Origin: Ciborinia camelliae
Lineage: Eukaryota > Ascomycota > Leotiomycetes > Helotiales > Sclerotiniaceae
NCBI GenBank assembly: GCA_025890175.1
Contig: JANPYM010000003.1
Location: 430,405 to 494,404, forward strand
Length of the DNA: 64,000 nt
Direction of reading: 5' to 3'
Part shown: piece by piece, positions 22,958 to 36,440 of the stretch
Layout: the number at the start of each line of letters is the position of its first letter
Numbering within the stretch: the stretch's first letter is position 1
Position numbers and translations under genes: made by a program
Notes under the pieces: model-generated
Told to the model about the DNA's origin: nothing
The model's input: only the letters and a program-made list of their open reading frames with translations
Databases searched by the model: none

Positions 22958-25900
22958 TTTTTTTTTTTTTGAAGGTAGATTTGAAATATTAAAGATATAA
23001 ATCAATCTCGTTTTTTTTTATATTAGTTTTTTTTATTTTTAGATTTGGGTTGGTTTGGATAGGTGATATAAAAAACTTTTTTTTTTATTTATATATATAA
23101 AATTGAAAGTATTATAATAAATATAATTAAAAAAATATTTTAATTATTAAATTTTGTATTATAATTATTTGTAATAAAATTTAGAATTTAAAATATATTT
23201 TAATTTTAATTTTTTTTTATTATTAATTATTATTGATATAATAAATTATTTTATATATTAATTAAATAAAATTTTTTTTGAATTATATTATAATATTAAT
23301 ATATAAAAAACGTTATAATATTTTATATATTTTGATAAAATAAATTTATAAAAGAAATTATTAAATATTTTTTTGATTAAAAAAAGATTAATAAATTTAT
23401 TTTTTAATTTAATAAAAAATTGTTTAAATTTTAATTATTTAATATTTAAAAAAATAAAATTGTTTATTTTGAATAATAATATTAGAATTTATTTATTATT
23501 AACAAAACTTTTTATTTTAATTTGAATAAAGTTTATTTTATTATAAAAAATATTTTATATATTTTTTATTTATTAAATAATATTGAAAACTTTTTTTTTG
23601 TTTATAATTTTTTTAAAATTTTAATTTCAAAATATAATTGATTGAAAATTAAAATTTATTTAAAAATTAAAATTTTTATTAACGAAAAATGGGGATATTT
23701 TTATAATATTGAAAATAATATTGTTTGTTATAAATTTTGCAAATATAAATTATTTTATTTAATTGTTTTATTAATAAAATATATATACTAGTATTCAAAA
23801 ATATTATTTTATTTTTTTATTAATATTTTCGATTTATTTATTTAATTTGAAGTAATAAAATATAAATTTATATTTTCGAATTTGTAAAATACAAAATAAA
23901 TGTTATTATAATTTTAAAACGAATTATAATTTTTAATCGAAAATAATAAAATCAAATAACTTATATAATTTGAAAATATATTAAATAATTAGTTTAATTA
24001 TTTTTTTGATAAATGTTTTTTTATTATTTATGAAATAAGATATAAAATATTGTTTTTTAGTTATTTAATTAATTATGATTAATATTGTATTAAAATTAGA
24101 ATTTAATAATAATTTGATAACAAAATTTATAAATACATTTTATTATAATTAAACGAAAATTGAAAATAAGTAAAATATATTTTGATAAATTTATTATAAA
24201 TATTTAATTTTTTAATAAATATAATAATTATATATATATTACAAAACATTTTTATTTATATAAAATTAATAATATTATTTTTTCAAAATTATTAAAATTT
24301 TAATATTATTAGAATAATTAATAATTAATTAATTATAAACTTTAATAATAATTTTTGTTTATTAATTTTTGAATTTTGAAATTTAAATTTTGTATTTATA
24401 ATAAAACAATTTATTATTTAAAATAAAACAAAATATTAAAAAGATTTTTTTGTTTTATTAAATATCGTTTTTTATTATTATTATAATTTATTTGTAAAAT
24501 TTATTATTATATTATATATTTAATATTGTAAAATAAAGATTAAAATTTATTTTATTATAAAATAAATTAAAAATATTTATAATACAAATTTTAAATTAAA
24601 TATTTAAATAAATTTGATTATAATTTAAAACAATTTATTATTAATATTAAATTTTATTATTTATTTTATTATATAAAAAATTTTAAATTTATTAATTTAA
24701 AATATTAGTTTTATTATTTTTTTTTTTTAATTAATATATTATTTAAAAATTATAATTAATAAAAAATATAGTTTATTAGATTTATTGTTTAATAAGTTTT
24801 TTTGTAATTATATAATATTAAAATATTTTATAATTAATAAATATGTTTATTAGAATTTTGATTTTTTAAATATTGATTTTTTATTTTTCGAAATAATAAA
24901 TGATAACGAATAATTTTTTATTATAAATTTTGTAATTATATTTAATTAATATTATTTTTTTGAAAAAATAAATAACGAAATACAATTGTTTATTATTTTT
25001 AATTTAAAAAAAAATATTTTTGATAATATAATTAAAAATATTATATTTAATAAATACTTTTTTATTTCGATCAAAATATATTAAAATGGAAATATAAATA
25101 ATAATATTTTTTAATATCAAAAATATTTTTTTGTAATTAAAAGTTTAATTAAAATTAAATGTTTTATTGATTTTGATTTGCAAATTTGGGAATATCCATT
25201 AATAAATTATTTATAAAAATTTATAAAATTTGTAAAACGAAAAACGTTTTTTATGTTTTTAAAATGTTTTTAATCAAAAATAATCTAAATTTTTGCAAAA
25301 TCTATTTTAATATTATTAATTAATAAAATCAAATTTAAAAATTTAATTTTTTGAATAAAGAATTTGTATTTTTTATTATTGATTTGTAAATCGGCTTTTT
25401 TAAAAGCATTAAATATTTGATATATATGATTAATATATTTATTATAATTTTTATTATAAATTAAAATATTATTTATATAAACAAATACAAAAATATTTAA
25501 AAAATTTTAAAGTATATTATTAATATAATATTGAAATGTAATTAATTTATTATATAATTCAAATAATATAATTTTGTAATAAAATAATTCAAATTTTATA
25601 TGAAATATAATTAGATTTATGTTTTTTTTGATTTTTATTTAAATTTAATTAAAAATATAACGAATATCAAATTTGGTTATAAATTTCGATTTAATTATTT
25701 AAATTAAAATTTTATTAATTAAAAATAAAAGATAAATATTTCTTTTAATAATAAAATTAAATTTGTAATAATTAATATAAAACTATAATTTGTTTTTAAA
25801 TCTTCAAATAAACAAAATCAAAAATACAAAAACTATTTTATTAAATTTGATAAAGTTTTTTTTAAAATTATTATTAATATATTTTTTAATAAAATCTAAT

Positions 25901-26920
25901 TTTTTATTAAATATTTGAAACAATAATATATAATCGAATATATTAGATTTATTAAATTTAATATAATAATTGAAATCGTTATAAAAAAAATTTATTTGTT
26001 TTATTTTTTTTTAAATATATTTAAATAATTATAATAATTGAATAAGATTTTTTTATTATTTTGTTTAATTTTTGTATTTCGTTATTAATATTTTTTGTTT
26101 ATAATATTTGTTATAAAGATAATAAAGATTTAAATATTTTTTTATTTTGAAATTATTAAAAAAAAAATAATATTGATTATATTAATATATAATAAAACTA
26201 AATTCGTAAAAATAAAAATTGAATTATTATCAAATATAAAAATTTCAATAATTTTTTATTTTAAAATAATTTTTAATATAAAATATATTATATTATTAAT
26301 TTTTAAAAATATATTCCTTATTTTTATATTTTTTATTAAAAATATAAATTTCAATTAATTTTTCGAGAATTCGATTTTTAACATATTAAAGTATAAATAA
26401 AACTTTAATTTAAAAAATATAATTTTCATTTTTATATAAATTATAATTCTATATTATTATATTTATTTGTTTTTTATTAATATTTAATAAAATATATTTA
26501 TAATATAAAATATTATAATATTAATATAATTATATATTTGAATTTAAACAAATATTTTTTTGTAATTAATTATAGCCTTAAAGATTTTGTTATCAAAAGC
26601 TTTTATTTTATATAATCAAAATAAAAATATAGATTTGATTTATTTTGTTTTGCAAATAAATATAACGATAGTTTTATTAATAAAGTTTTTATCAAAATAA
26701 TATATATTAAAAAAAATTGGTATCAATATTTTCGTTTTTTCAAACAATTTGTTAATAAATTTCATTATCTTATCTACAAATATAAATTTAATAAATATAA
26801 AATTATAATTAATTAATATAAATTAACAAAACTATAATTTTAAGAAACTTTTGGAATTAGATTATAATTATATTATAACCTTTAATATATTTGAATTAAA
26901 AATCTTTTTTTTTTGTTGTA

Positions 26921-27586
26921 AGTCCCCTACCCTACTTTCCGGCCCCCCCTGGTTTCCGGCCACCATTTTACACCAAAAACAGCGATTTTGACGTATTTAT
27001 AACTCAACAACCAATGGATTATATTAATTGAAATTTAAAATATAGATTTTATATATAGTTATTAGCTAGTATAGGAATTTTTAGAATTTTAGCAATTTTC
27101 TGTTAAAAGTTATAAATGTTTTTAATTTAAATTTTCAATTTTTTTCAACTTCGCTAACAAATAATTTTTTTTTTGTTAGTAAAATTATAATCATCAATAA
27201 AAAGTTATCTACAAATTATAATACATATATAATATATATTTTTAGAAAATTTAAATTATATAGATTTAATAAAAATTTATAATTTATTTTTAATTATTTT
27301 TGTTGAAAAGTTATTAATGTTTTTGATATTTTTGATTTTGTATACAATTTGTATAAGGAAAAAAAAAAGAAATTAAAACTTTAATTATTCAACAACAAAT
27401 TAATATAATTATTTGAAATTTTCTATATTAGCTAATAACTATATAAAGAATCTATATTTCAAATTTTAATTAATAATATTCATTGGTTGTTGAATTATAA
27501 AGACCTCAAAATGGCCTAAAATCGCTGTTTTTGGTGTAAAATGGTGGCCGGAAACCAGGGGGGGCCGGAAAGTAGGGTAGGGGACT
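26921..27586. mobile_element. Fot1/pogo-like foldback element, 666 bp
   Basis: Ends AGTCCCCTACCCTACTTTCC and its exact complement, flanked by TA on both sides (26,919-26,920 and 27,587-27,588). The inverted repeats extend about 190 bp with few differences, leaving an A+T-rich centre without coding capacity. A TA target and AGTC...CCCCCC termini resemble Fot1/pogo (Tc1-mariner superfamily) elements. I infer a non-autonomous derivative. The terminal 80 bp are nearly free of RIP, so it is a late arrival in copy B. Confidence 0.82.
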
Positions 27587-29645
27587 TAACGTAATTTTAT
27601 CTAATTTAAACATATTTTTTTTTATAAAATAATTTTTAATAAAATAATTAATTTTTTTATAAATAAAACAAACATTTTTTATTTGCAATTTTATTTATTT
27701 GGGTATAAAAATTCTAATTTTTTTTTTAAATTCTAAATAATAAAATTAAAAATATTTTTTTTTTTTATAATTTTTTTTTTACGTTTTGATTTATATTTTT
27801 TGATTATATTTAATTATTTGATATTTATAATTATTATATTAATTTTATATTTTAGATCTTAAATTATTATATATTTATATAAAAAAATTATAATTTGTTT
27901 TATATTTTTATTAATTTTATATCGAAAATTATTAATTATAATTTTTTTAATAAATTCGAATTTAATAAAACATTGTTAAAAATTTTTTCAAAATTAAATA
28001 AATAATTGTTTGTTTTAAAACAATTTATAATATTTAATTTAAATTGTTTTAATTTTATTATTGTTTTTATAAATTTGTATAAAAACTTTGAATATTTTTT
28101 TTGTTAATATAAAAAAATTTGAATTATTAGTTTTAAATTGAAATGCAAAATAAATAATAATCTTATTATTAATTTGTAATAATATATATGCTATATGATT
28201 AATTAGTATATAAAAATTATTTATATTTAATTTTTGAATTATTCAAAATTATTAAAATTTATATTAAAAAATTTATTGTTTGTTTTTATTGATTTCAAAT
28301 TTAATTAAATTAAAAAAAATTTATATTAATTAATAAAAATAAAAACTAATTATAATTATAATAATTATTTTTTATATATTTTTTTTAAATTATTAAATAA
28401 TAATAATAAAATCAATAATTTTTTATTAATACATTTTTTAAATAACAATAAATTTATTAATTTTTATATTAAAATTAAAAATCTATATATTTTAATCAAA
28501 AATAATTAAAACTTTATTTTTTGCAATATTATTAAAATCGATAACAAAATTATCAATAATTTCAAATTTTCTTTTTAATTTAAAGATTAATATTTTTTAA
28601 TTATTATAAAATGGGATAAATTTATTATAAATTATTATAATATTATTATATTTATAAAATATATTATCTATTTAAATAAATATAAAAATTAATTGTTTTA
28701 AATTAAAGTTTTTTAATTTTTTAATTTTTTTAAGTTTTTTTAATTAAGAAATAATATCAAATTTGTTTTTTTTTAAAAAAGAATTATATTAAATATAAAT
28801 TTTATTATTATTAATAATATTATTAGGTAATAAAAAAACTATAATAGAATTAGGGTTATATTTAAATAATAATACAATATTTTTTATTAACAAATTATAA
28901 TTGTTTTATATTAAAAAAAAAATTTTTAATAATTAAAAAAAATATATTTAATTAATTATTATTTTATTAAAAAAATATATTATTTAAAGAAATAATCTAA
29001 TTTCAAAATAATTATAAATAAAAATAAATAAATAAATTATTTTATTATTAATAAAATAATTTTTTTATATTAATTTAAAAATAAATATAAAGTTTATTAT
29101 GATTTATTTAAAAATAAATGTAAATAAATATTCGATTAATAATATACAAATATAATTAATGTTTTAATAAATATTTTGTTATATAAAATTTATTATAATT
29201 TATTTGAAAATAAATATAAATAAATATTTAATTAATAATTATATATTTTAATAAATATTTTGTAATATAAAATTTATTATTATCTAATAATTCGAACAAT
29301 TCGTTTATATTAAAATCTTAATTTATAAAGTTATTATTATTGTAAATTGTTACAAATTTATATTTTATAAAAACTTTATTATAACGTTTCAAAATTGTTT
29401 CGTTTTTCGATATATTATAAAAACTTTATTATAATATTTTTAAACCATTTTGTGTAATTATAAAATCGATATTGTTATAATTTATTACAAATCTGTATTT
29501 CCTTAATTAAAAAATTAGATATCCATAAATACCCAAATAATTATTAAAAAACATTTTTAAAAATATAAATTCTAAAATATAAAATTGTTTTATAAACTTT
29601 TTATATTTTTTACAAAAATATAAAATAAAATAAATATAATTCTTA

Positions 29646-29835
29646 TATCATACACATTACATAAAATTATAAAAATGAAATCGTAAATATATAATCTAAT
29701 AAAAAAACTATATTAAAAAGAAAAGGATCCTTTTTTAAAAAGAATATTATCTAATATAAACGTTGATCATGTGACCATGGTGGTCACATGATCAATCACG
29801 TGACTGTCATACTAGGCAGGGGCCTTGGCGTGACA
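29646..29835 (-). mobile_element. 5' LTR (coding sense) of Gypsy copy B
   Basis: 190 bp ending CTTGGCGTGACA. It holds a perfect hairpin at about 29,765-29,793: 12-bp arms GATCATGTGACC and GGTCACATGATC around ATGGT, followed by TCACGTGA. Confidence 0.9.
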
Positions 29836-30162
29836 AAAGTTTAATCAATTGAAACTATATTCGAATATAATTCAGATTTTGTTTGTTATATTTATTATTT
29901 AATTGTTCAAATTTGTTATATTAAATATTTTGTTAATAATTATTTTATATTGTTTATATTATTTATATTGTTTATATTGTTCGAAAATGATTTGTATATT
30001 TGAATTTCAAAATTATGTAATCAAAATTTATAATATTTTGGAAGTATACAAATCGATTTCAATATAATTATATTAATTCAAAAATAACAAAATTGTATAA
30101 TTTAATTAAAATTTGTATGTGTAAAGTAGCTTAATCAAATAATCGATAGTTGATGATTAATA

Positions 30163-30262
30163 ATATTGATAAAATTAATAATTTTGATAATTTTAATAAT
30201 TTTGATGATTTTGATAATTTTGATAATTTTGATAATTTTGATAATTTTAATAATTTTGAAAT
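30163..30262. repeat. 9-bp minisatellite GATAATTTT
   Basis: About eleven near-perfect copies inside the TIR element copy 2. The short open frame across it is only the repeat read through. Confidence 0.9.
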
Positions 30263-30536
30263 TCAAACGTACAAACTAGTACTTTTGAATATTGTATGTA
30301 CGGATCGAATAATTGAGACAATGTGGATAATGTAATAATAGTTTAAACAAAATATTTGATATAATAGATCTAGGCAATCAAATATTTGATTCGGGATTTT
30401 CAAGACAAACAAGATCTAGGTGACCAGGGTGATAGGGGCAATTGAAAAAAAAGTTGCGATGACTTTAGGTAGTGGGGTAGACCTCGGTCATCTATACTAC
30501 TATAGTGAATGTGGTATAGTGATATGATCTTCAACA

Positions 30537-31190
30537 AATATATAAAAAACAAAAAGTTGAAATATTAAAAGATTATTTTTTGGTCTTACCTTTTTTAACG
30601 AATTTTATAAATATCAAAAAATATAAATAGGGTAGGAGTGTATATTTTATATTTTTAAAGAATAAATAAAGTTTTGATATTATAAATATTTATATTATTA
30701 TAAAAAGGTTTAAAAAATATAAAGTTTTAAATTTATTTAAAATAATTAATTTTATATTTAACAAAACCCTAAATATATTGAAAAAATATTATTTATATTT
30801 ATTTAATATATATATAATAATAAAATATTATTTATAAAATTTAAAAAAAATAAAAATTATAATATTATTGAAATTTAATAAAAACAAAAATAAAATTTAA
30901 AAATATAGATTAATAGTTTTTTTAAATACTTTCAAAAAGTTTTTGAAAAAAATAATAGCAACAAAATTATTAAAAATAATGAAAAAAAAAGGTATACTTT
31001 TCAATTATTAAATAAAAATATAATTTTATTATAATATTTTAAAAATATTAAAACTTTTCATTAAGTAAATTTATACAATTTAGAATTAATTTTTGAAATA
31101 TATAACAAATATATTTAATTTAGATATATTAAAAGTATTTAATAATATATTGTATTTTAAATTAATATATATTTTATATATAAAATATAT
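30537..31190. repeat. Right half of decayed repeat 'X'
   Basis: Its reverse complement aligns with about 39,400-40,045. See 21,675-22,590. No coding identity was recognised. Confidence 0.7.
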
Positions 31191-31195
31191 TTCGA

Positions 31196-31540
31196 TATCT
31201 CTTCTTCTCTATCTCATCTCTATCTCTAATCTCTAACATACATATTTTAAAACACTGAATTAATTAAGCGAAGCTGGGAATGCACAAAGCTGATTGGGCT
31301 AGAAAAGTACGGATGGTCTGTGCGGGAACATCAAAATCAAAAAATATTCAAATAAAACCTATTATTCAACACAATAAGTATAAAGAAATATATAAATTAT
31401 AATTAAAATTAATAAGTTTGTTAATTTGATTGTAAGCTTTTGAATGATATAATTTTTATATTTATACGATTTGTAGTTGTTTAAAAATTTATTATTGAAG
31501 CTTTTTTTTAAGTTAAAAGTGAAAAAGAAAAAGTAAAATA
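31196..31540 (+). repeat. Dispersed repeat 'Z', copy 1, with simple-sequence tail
   Basis: Starts in a CTCTTCTTCTCTATCTC tract, runs through AACATACATATTTTAAAACA and GGCTAGAAAAGTACGGATGG, and ends in an A/G-rich stretch that leads into the microsatellite at 31,541. An inverted copy is at 54,830-55,218. A short unique body followed by a long simple tail is reminiscent of a non-LTR or SINE 3' end, but I see no clear tRNA boxes. Confidence 0.65.
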
Positions 31541-32871
<1,331 letters not shown>

Positions 32872-33629
32872 TAAAAAGAATATAAAAAACTAATAAAAAG
32901 AATTAAAACAAAAATAAATAAAAAATTAATAAAAAATAAAAAAGTAAAATTGAAAAATAATTAAATAAATTAATAAAAAAAAGTTAAAAAAGAAAAAATT
33001 AAATATAAATATAATAAATCTATAAATTTTGAAAAGATGTTTATTAATAATTAAAAAAAATAAAAAAAATAAATTAAATTAAAAAATTAAAAGAAAATTA
33101 AAAAAATTAGAAATAGAAAGTAAAAATATAAAAGAAAATTAAAAGAATTAAAAATTAAAAATTAAAATATAAAGAAATATAAATTATATAATTTTAATAA
33201 ATAATAAATAAAAAGAATAAAAGAAATAAAAGAAATAGAAATAAAAGAAATTAAAAAAAATTAAAAATTAAAAGAAATAAAAGATAAAAAATAAAAAGTA
33301 AAAATATAAAAAAAATATTATTTATATAAAATTGAAAAAAAAAATTCATAATAAGAAAATTAAAAAAATTAAAAAAAAAGAAAAATTAAAAAAGAAAAGA
33401 ATTAAAAATAGAAAAAGAAAATGAAAATGAAGAATAAAAAATAATTAAAAAAGAATTAAAAAAAATTAAAAAAAGTATACAAATTAGATAAATTTTAGAA
33501 ATAATAATTAATAATTCATTAAATTTTAAAAAAGAATTAAAAGATTTAATATTTTAAATATAATAAAATTAAAATTTATATTATATTTTTAAAATAATTA
33601 ATTATTTCTTATTATTAATAATCATTTTA
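32872..33629. other. A-rich low-complexity sequence
   Basis: Degenerate AAATTAAAA-type sequence, probably decayed microsatellite. No gene. Confidence 0.6.
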
Positions 33630-33848
33630 TTAATTATTTTATTAATTATTTTATTAATTATTTTATTAATTATTTTATTAATTATTTTATTAATTATTTT
33701 ATTAATTATTTTATTAATTATTTTATTAATTATTTTATTAATTATTTTATTAATTATTTTATTAATTATTTTATTAATTATTTTATTAATTATTTTATTA
33801 ATTATTTTATTAATTATTTTATTAATTATTTTATTAATTATTTTATTT
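33630..33848. repeat. 12-bp microsatellite ATTAATTATTTT
   Basis: About eighteen perfect copies. Confidence 0.95.
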
Positions 33849-34660
33849 CAAAAAAAAAGGAATTTTGCGAATAGCTTCAATATTACCAAATTAAATATCT
33901 AATAATCTCCAGTAAACAAGCTACACTATAGATTCTAAAATACTCTAAAAAATAATTTAATAAGTGTAATAAAACAAATCCTTTTTTCGATATCGAGGGG
34001 TCGAAGGCAAAGCTTATAATAATATAAAATAAAAATTTATAATATTTTTATATATTATTGTTTTTAAATAAAAAAAAAAAATTAAATAAAACAAATAATA
34101 TTATATAATTAAAAATATTAAAAAAATATTAATAATTAATAATAATATATTTTTTAGATTTTTTTGAATATTTTTCAAAATAAATTATAATTAAATTTTA
34201 TATTTATATAATATAATTAATATTAAAAAAAATATATAATTTATAAAAATATTTATTTACCCTTATATAATATTTTATAATATATAATCCAAAATTTTAT
34301 ATTATTATAATAATATATAATTCAGAATTTTATATTCTTAAAATTTATAACATTTTTGTTAATATAAAATTTTATAAATATTAAAACAATATTTATATTT
34401 ATTTAAATATTATAATTAATATTATTATTAAACTTTAATATATAATATTTTTAATATATATATTTTAAAATATTAAATTAATTTGATTTTACAAATTCTT
34501 TATCTTTAATATATATATTTTAAAATATCGAATTAAATTTCGTTTTATAAAGTTTTATAAATTATATAATACAAATTATAAAAAAAATTATAAAAAATTA
34601 TAACCAATAATAATATTAAATTGAGTTTATAATAAAAACTATTATTATTAATCAGCCCAA
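33849..34660. other. A+T-rich, unassigned
   Basis: 33,860-34,020 is less degraded (contains TTCGATATCGAGGGGTCGAAGG). 34,440-34,545 holds two tandem copies of the TTTAATATATATATTTTAAAATAT-like start of repeat Z. Nothing else was recognised. Confidence 0.4.
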
Positions 34661-34737
34661 ACAACCGTATTCAAAGTTTGTTATAATATACTTTAAAAAA
34701 AATAATTATAATTAAAAATAAATTAATATTATCAAAC

Positions 34738-35007
34738 TATAACGAAGTTACAGGGGTACGGATCACATGACTAACACGTAACCTACAATTACATATTTGA
34801 TAATAAATGTTATTCATTTCTATAATATTAGGTTTTAAATATAATACTTGCTTAATACTATACGCTAAACACTAACGTTAATTCAATACAACTATTTAAA
34901 TCTATATAAGATTCAGCTATTCTGCATTTTTTTTTAATATTAAAATCTAGATTTTTATTAATACAAACCTTAGTTTTTTATTCATTTTCCAAGTTGTTTT
35001 TATAATA
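34738..35007 (+). mobile_element. Solo LTR of the Gypsy family found at 47,510-54,237
   Basis: 270 bp aligned end to end with 47,510-47,783, starting TATAACGAAG (TGTGACGAAG before RIP). Perfect CAAAC duplications flank it (34,733-34,737 and 35,008-35,012). Confidence 0.93.
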
Positions 35008-35599
35008 CAAACAAAAATATATATATATACAATTAATTTATTAATTAAATAATATACTTTATAAAAAATTTTTATTAATTAATTCTTAATTTAATTTCAA
35101 ATAATAAATTTTAAAATTAAATATTAATATTTTTTATTTTTTTTCTATAATATTATTTATAAAATATTCTTTTTAAAAAAAAAGTTTAAATTATTAATTA
35201 ACTTTTTTTAAATTTTTTTTAAAATTAAATATTAATTTTTTATTATTAACTTATACAATTATAATCTTTAAATTAATTTCTTTTAATTATTTAAAATAAA
35301 TTTATTAATATTAAAATTATAATTATAATCTTTTTTATTTAAAATATATTAAATTTAATTAATTCAAATTATATTATTAATAATAATAATAAAATATTCA
35401 TTTTTAATTAAAAGAAATTAATTATATTCTCAAAAAATTATAATAAATTTAATAAAATTTAATAAATATATAAATAATAATATATTTATTAAAATATTTT
35501 TTTATTTCTTTTATAAACAAAATTTGTAAATTTTTTAACCTTTACCTAATTTTAATTTTATTATTAAATTTGAAATTAATTATATATTTTTTGAATTAT

Positions 35600-36036
35600 T
35601 TTAATATTTTAATATTTTAATATTTTAATATTTTAATATTTTAATATTTTAATATTTTAATATTTTAATATTTTAATATTTTAATATTTTAATATTTTAA
35701 TATTTTAATATTTTAATATTTTAATATTTTAATATTTTAATATTTTAATATTTTAATATTTTAATATTTTAATATTTTAATATTTTAATATTTTAATATT
35801 TTAATATTTTAATATTTTAATATTTTAATATTTTAATATTTTAATATTTTAATATTTTAATATTTTAATATTTTAATATTTTAATATTTTAATATTTTAA
35901 TATTTTAATATTTTAATATTTTAATATTTTAATATTTTAATATTTTAATATTTTAATATTTTAATATTTTAATATTTTAATATTTTAATATTTTAATATT
36001 TTAATATTTTAATATTTTAATATTTTAATATTTTAC
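35600..36036. repeat. 8-bp microsatellite TATTTTAA
   Basis: More than fifty perfect copies. The paralogous sequence near 43,740-43,830 has no expansion. Confidence 0.95.
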
Positions 36037-36125
36037 AAAATTATTTTTAAATATAATTTTATAATTAAAATTTATAAATAAAGTAATAAAAATAAATTAA
36101 ATAAAATTAAATTTGAATATAAATT

Positions 36126-36300
36126 TGTTGAAAATCATATCACTATACCATATTCACTATAATATAACCAAGATCACCGAAGTCTACCCCACCTCCTAAA
36201 GTAGCTTAGCTTCCTTCTATACAAGTACCCTCTACCTACTTTACAATTCCTGTACATAACTTAAATCTACACACACAATATACATACTACATATTCAATA
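36126..36300 (+). mobile_element. Solo LTR of the Copia family found at 42,262-47,007
   Basis: 175 bp, TGTTGAAAATC...TATTCAATA, flanked by perfect AAATT duplications (36,121-36,125 and 36,301-36,305). Confidence 0.93.
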
Positions 36301-36378
36301 AAATTATATATGAAATAATATTATAATTTTAATTTTAATTTTTTTAAAAATAATATTTTTAATAAAAAGGTTATTAAT

Positions 36379-36440
36379 TGTAACGACATAAAGTCGTTAG
36401 CCTTACCATTACGCTAATTGATCTATAATAGTAATAAATT
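36379..36440 (-). other. tRNA-like 5' half with hairpin (A-box motif)
   Basis: In minus sense it reads TTAGCGTAATGGTAAGGC followed by TAACGACTTTATGTCGTTA. The first part fits a pol III A box and D arm. The second is a perfect hairpin that would fit an anticodon arm with loop CTTTATG. No T arm or acceptor match follows, so it is a tRNA-like relic, not a tRNA gene. The TRIM-like element has the same TTAGCGTAATGGTAA word near 7,200. Confidence 0.45.

Larger units (their letters stand above)
22768..29835 (-). mobile_element. Ty3/Gypsy element, copy B, full length, RIP-degraded
   Basis: 7,068 bp with 190-bp LTRs at both ends and a 5-bp duplication AAAAT/AAAGT (22,763-22,767 and 29,836-29,840; one RIP-type difference). 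The minus-strand RT reads FVFVYINNILIYNKNY; the YxDD box is YINN at 25,468-25,479, both Asp codons changed to Asn by G-to-A. It is colinear with copy A but lacks A's four insertions, and serves as the empty-site reference for them. One insertion of its own lies at 26,921-27,586. There is no intact frame. Confidence 0.9.
22692..30461. mobile_element. TIR DNA element copy 2, split by Gypsy copy B
   Basis: Starts CATCGCAACTTTTTTTT at 22,692 and ends AAAAAAAAGTTGCGATG at 30,461. Its two parts (22,692-22,767 and 29,836-30,461) match copy 1 at 10,393-11,010. It is inserted in the Copia-family LTR, and the junctions suggest a 2-bp AC duplication. Its interior carries a 9-bp minisatellite not present in copy 1. 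Confidence 0.88.
22591..30536 (-). mobile_element. Solo Copia LTR hosting a nested insertion
   Basis: The LTR is in two pieces, 22,591-22,691 and 30,462-30,536, matching 11,606-11,769 and 36,126-36,300. A perfect AATAT duplication flanks the whole (22,586-22,590 and 30,537-30,541). The inserted DNA is the TIR element at 22,692-30,461. Confidence 0.92.
34661..36378. repeat. Decayed repeat 'Y', inverted relative to 43,557-44,560, with two solo LTRs
   Basis: Outside the LTRs at 34,738-35,007 and 36,126-36,300 and the microsatellite at 35,600-36,036, the sequence aligns with the reverse complement of 43,557-44,560. That paralogue has both empty sites (near 44,500 for the first LTR, near 43,640 for the second). 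Confidence 0.75.

Noticed and set aside
27506..27688. 60-codon minus-strand frame rich in Pro and Phe
   Set aside because: It lies across the terminal inverted repeat of the Fot1-like element and the adjoining Gypsy; it matches no protein.
30150..30335. 61-codon open frame
   Set aside because: It reads the 9-bp GATAATTTT minisatellite within the TIR element.
36379..36440. Functional tRNA gene
   Set aside because: Only a D-arm-like and an anticodon-arm-like segment exist; T arm and acceptor pairing are missing.
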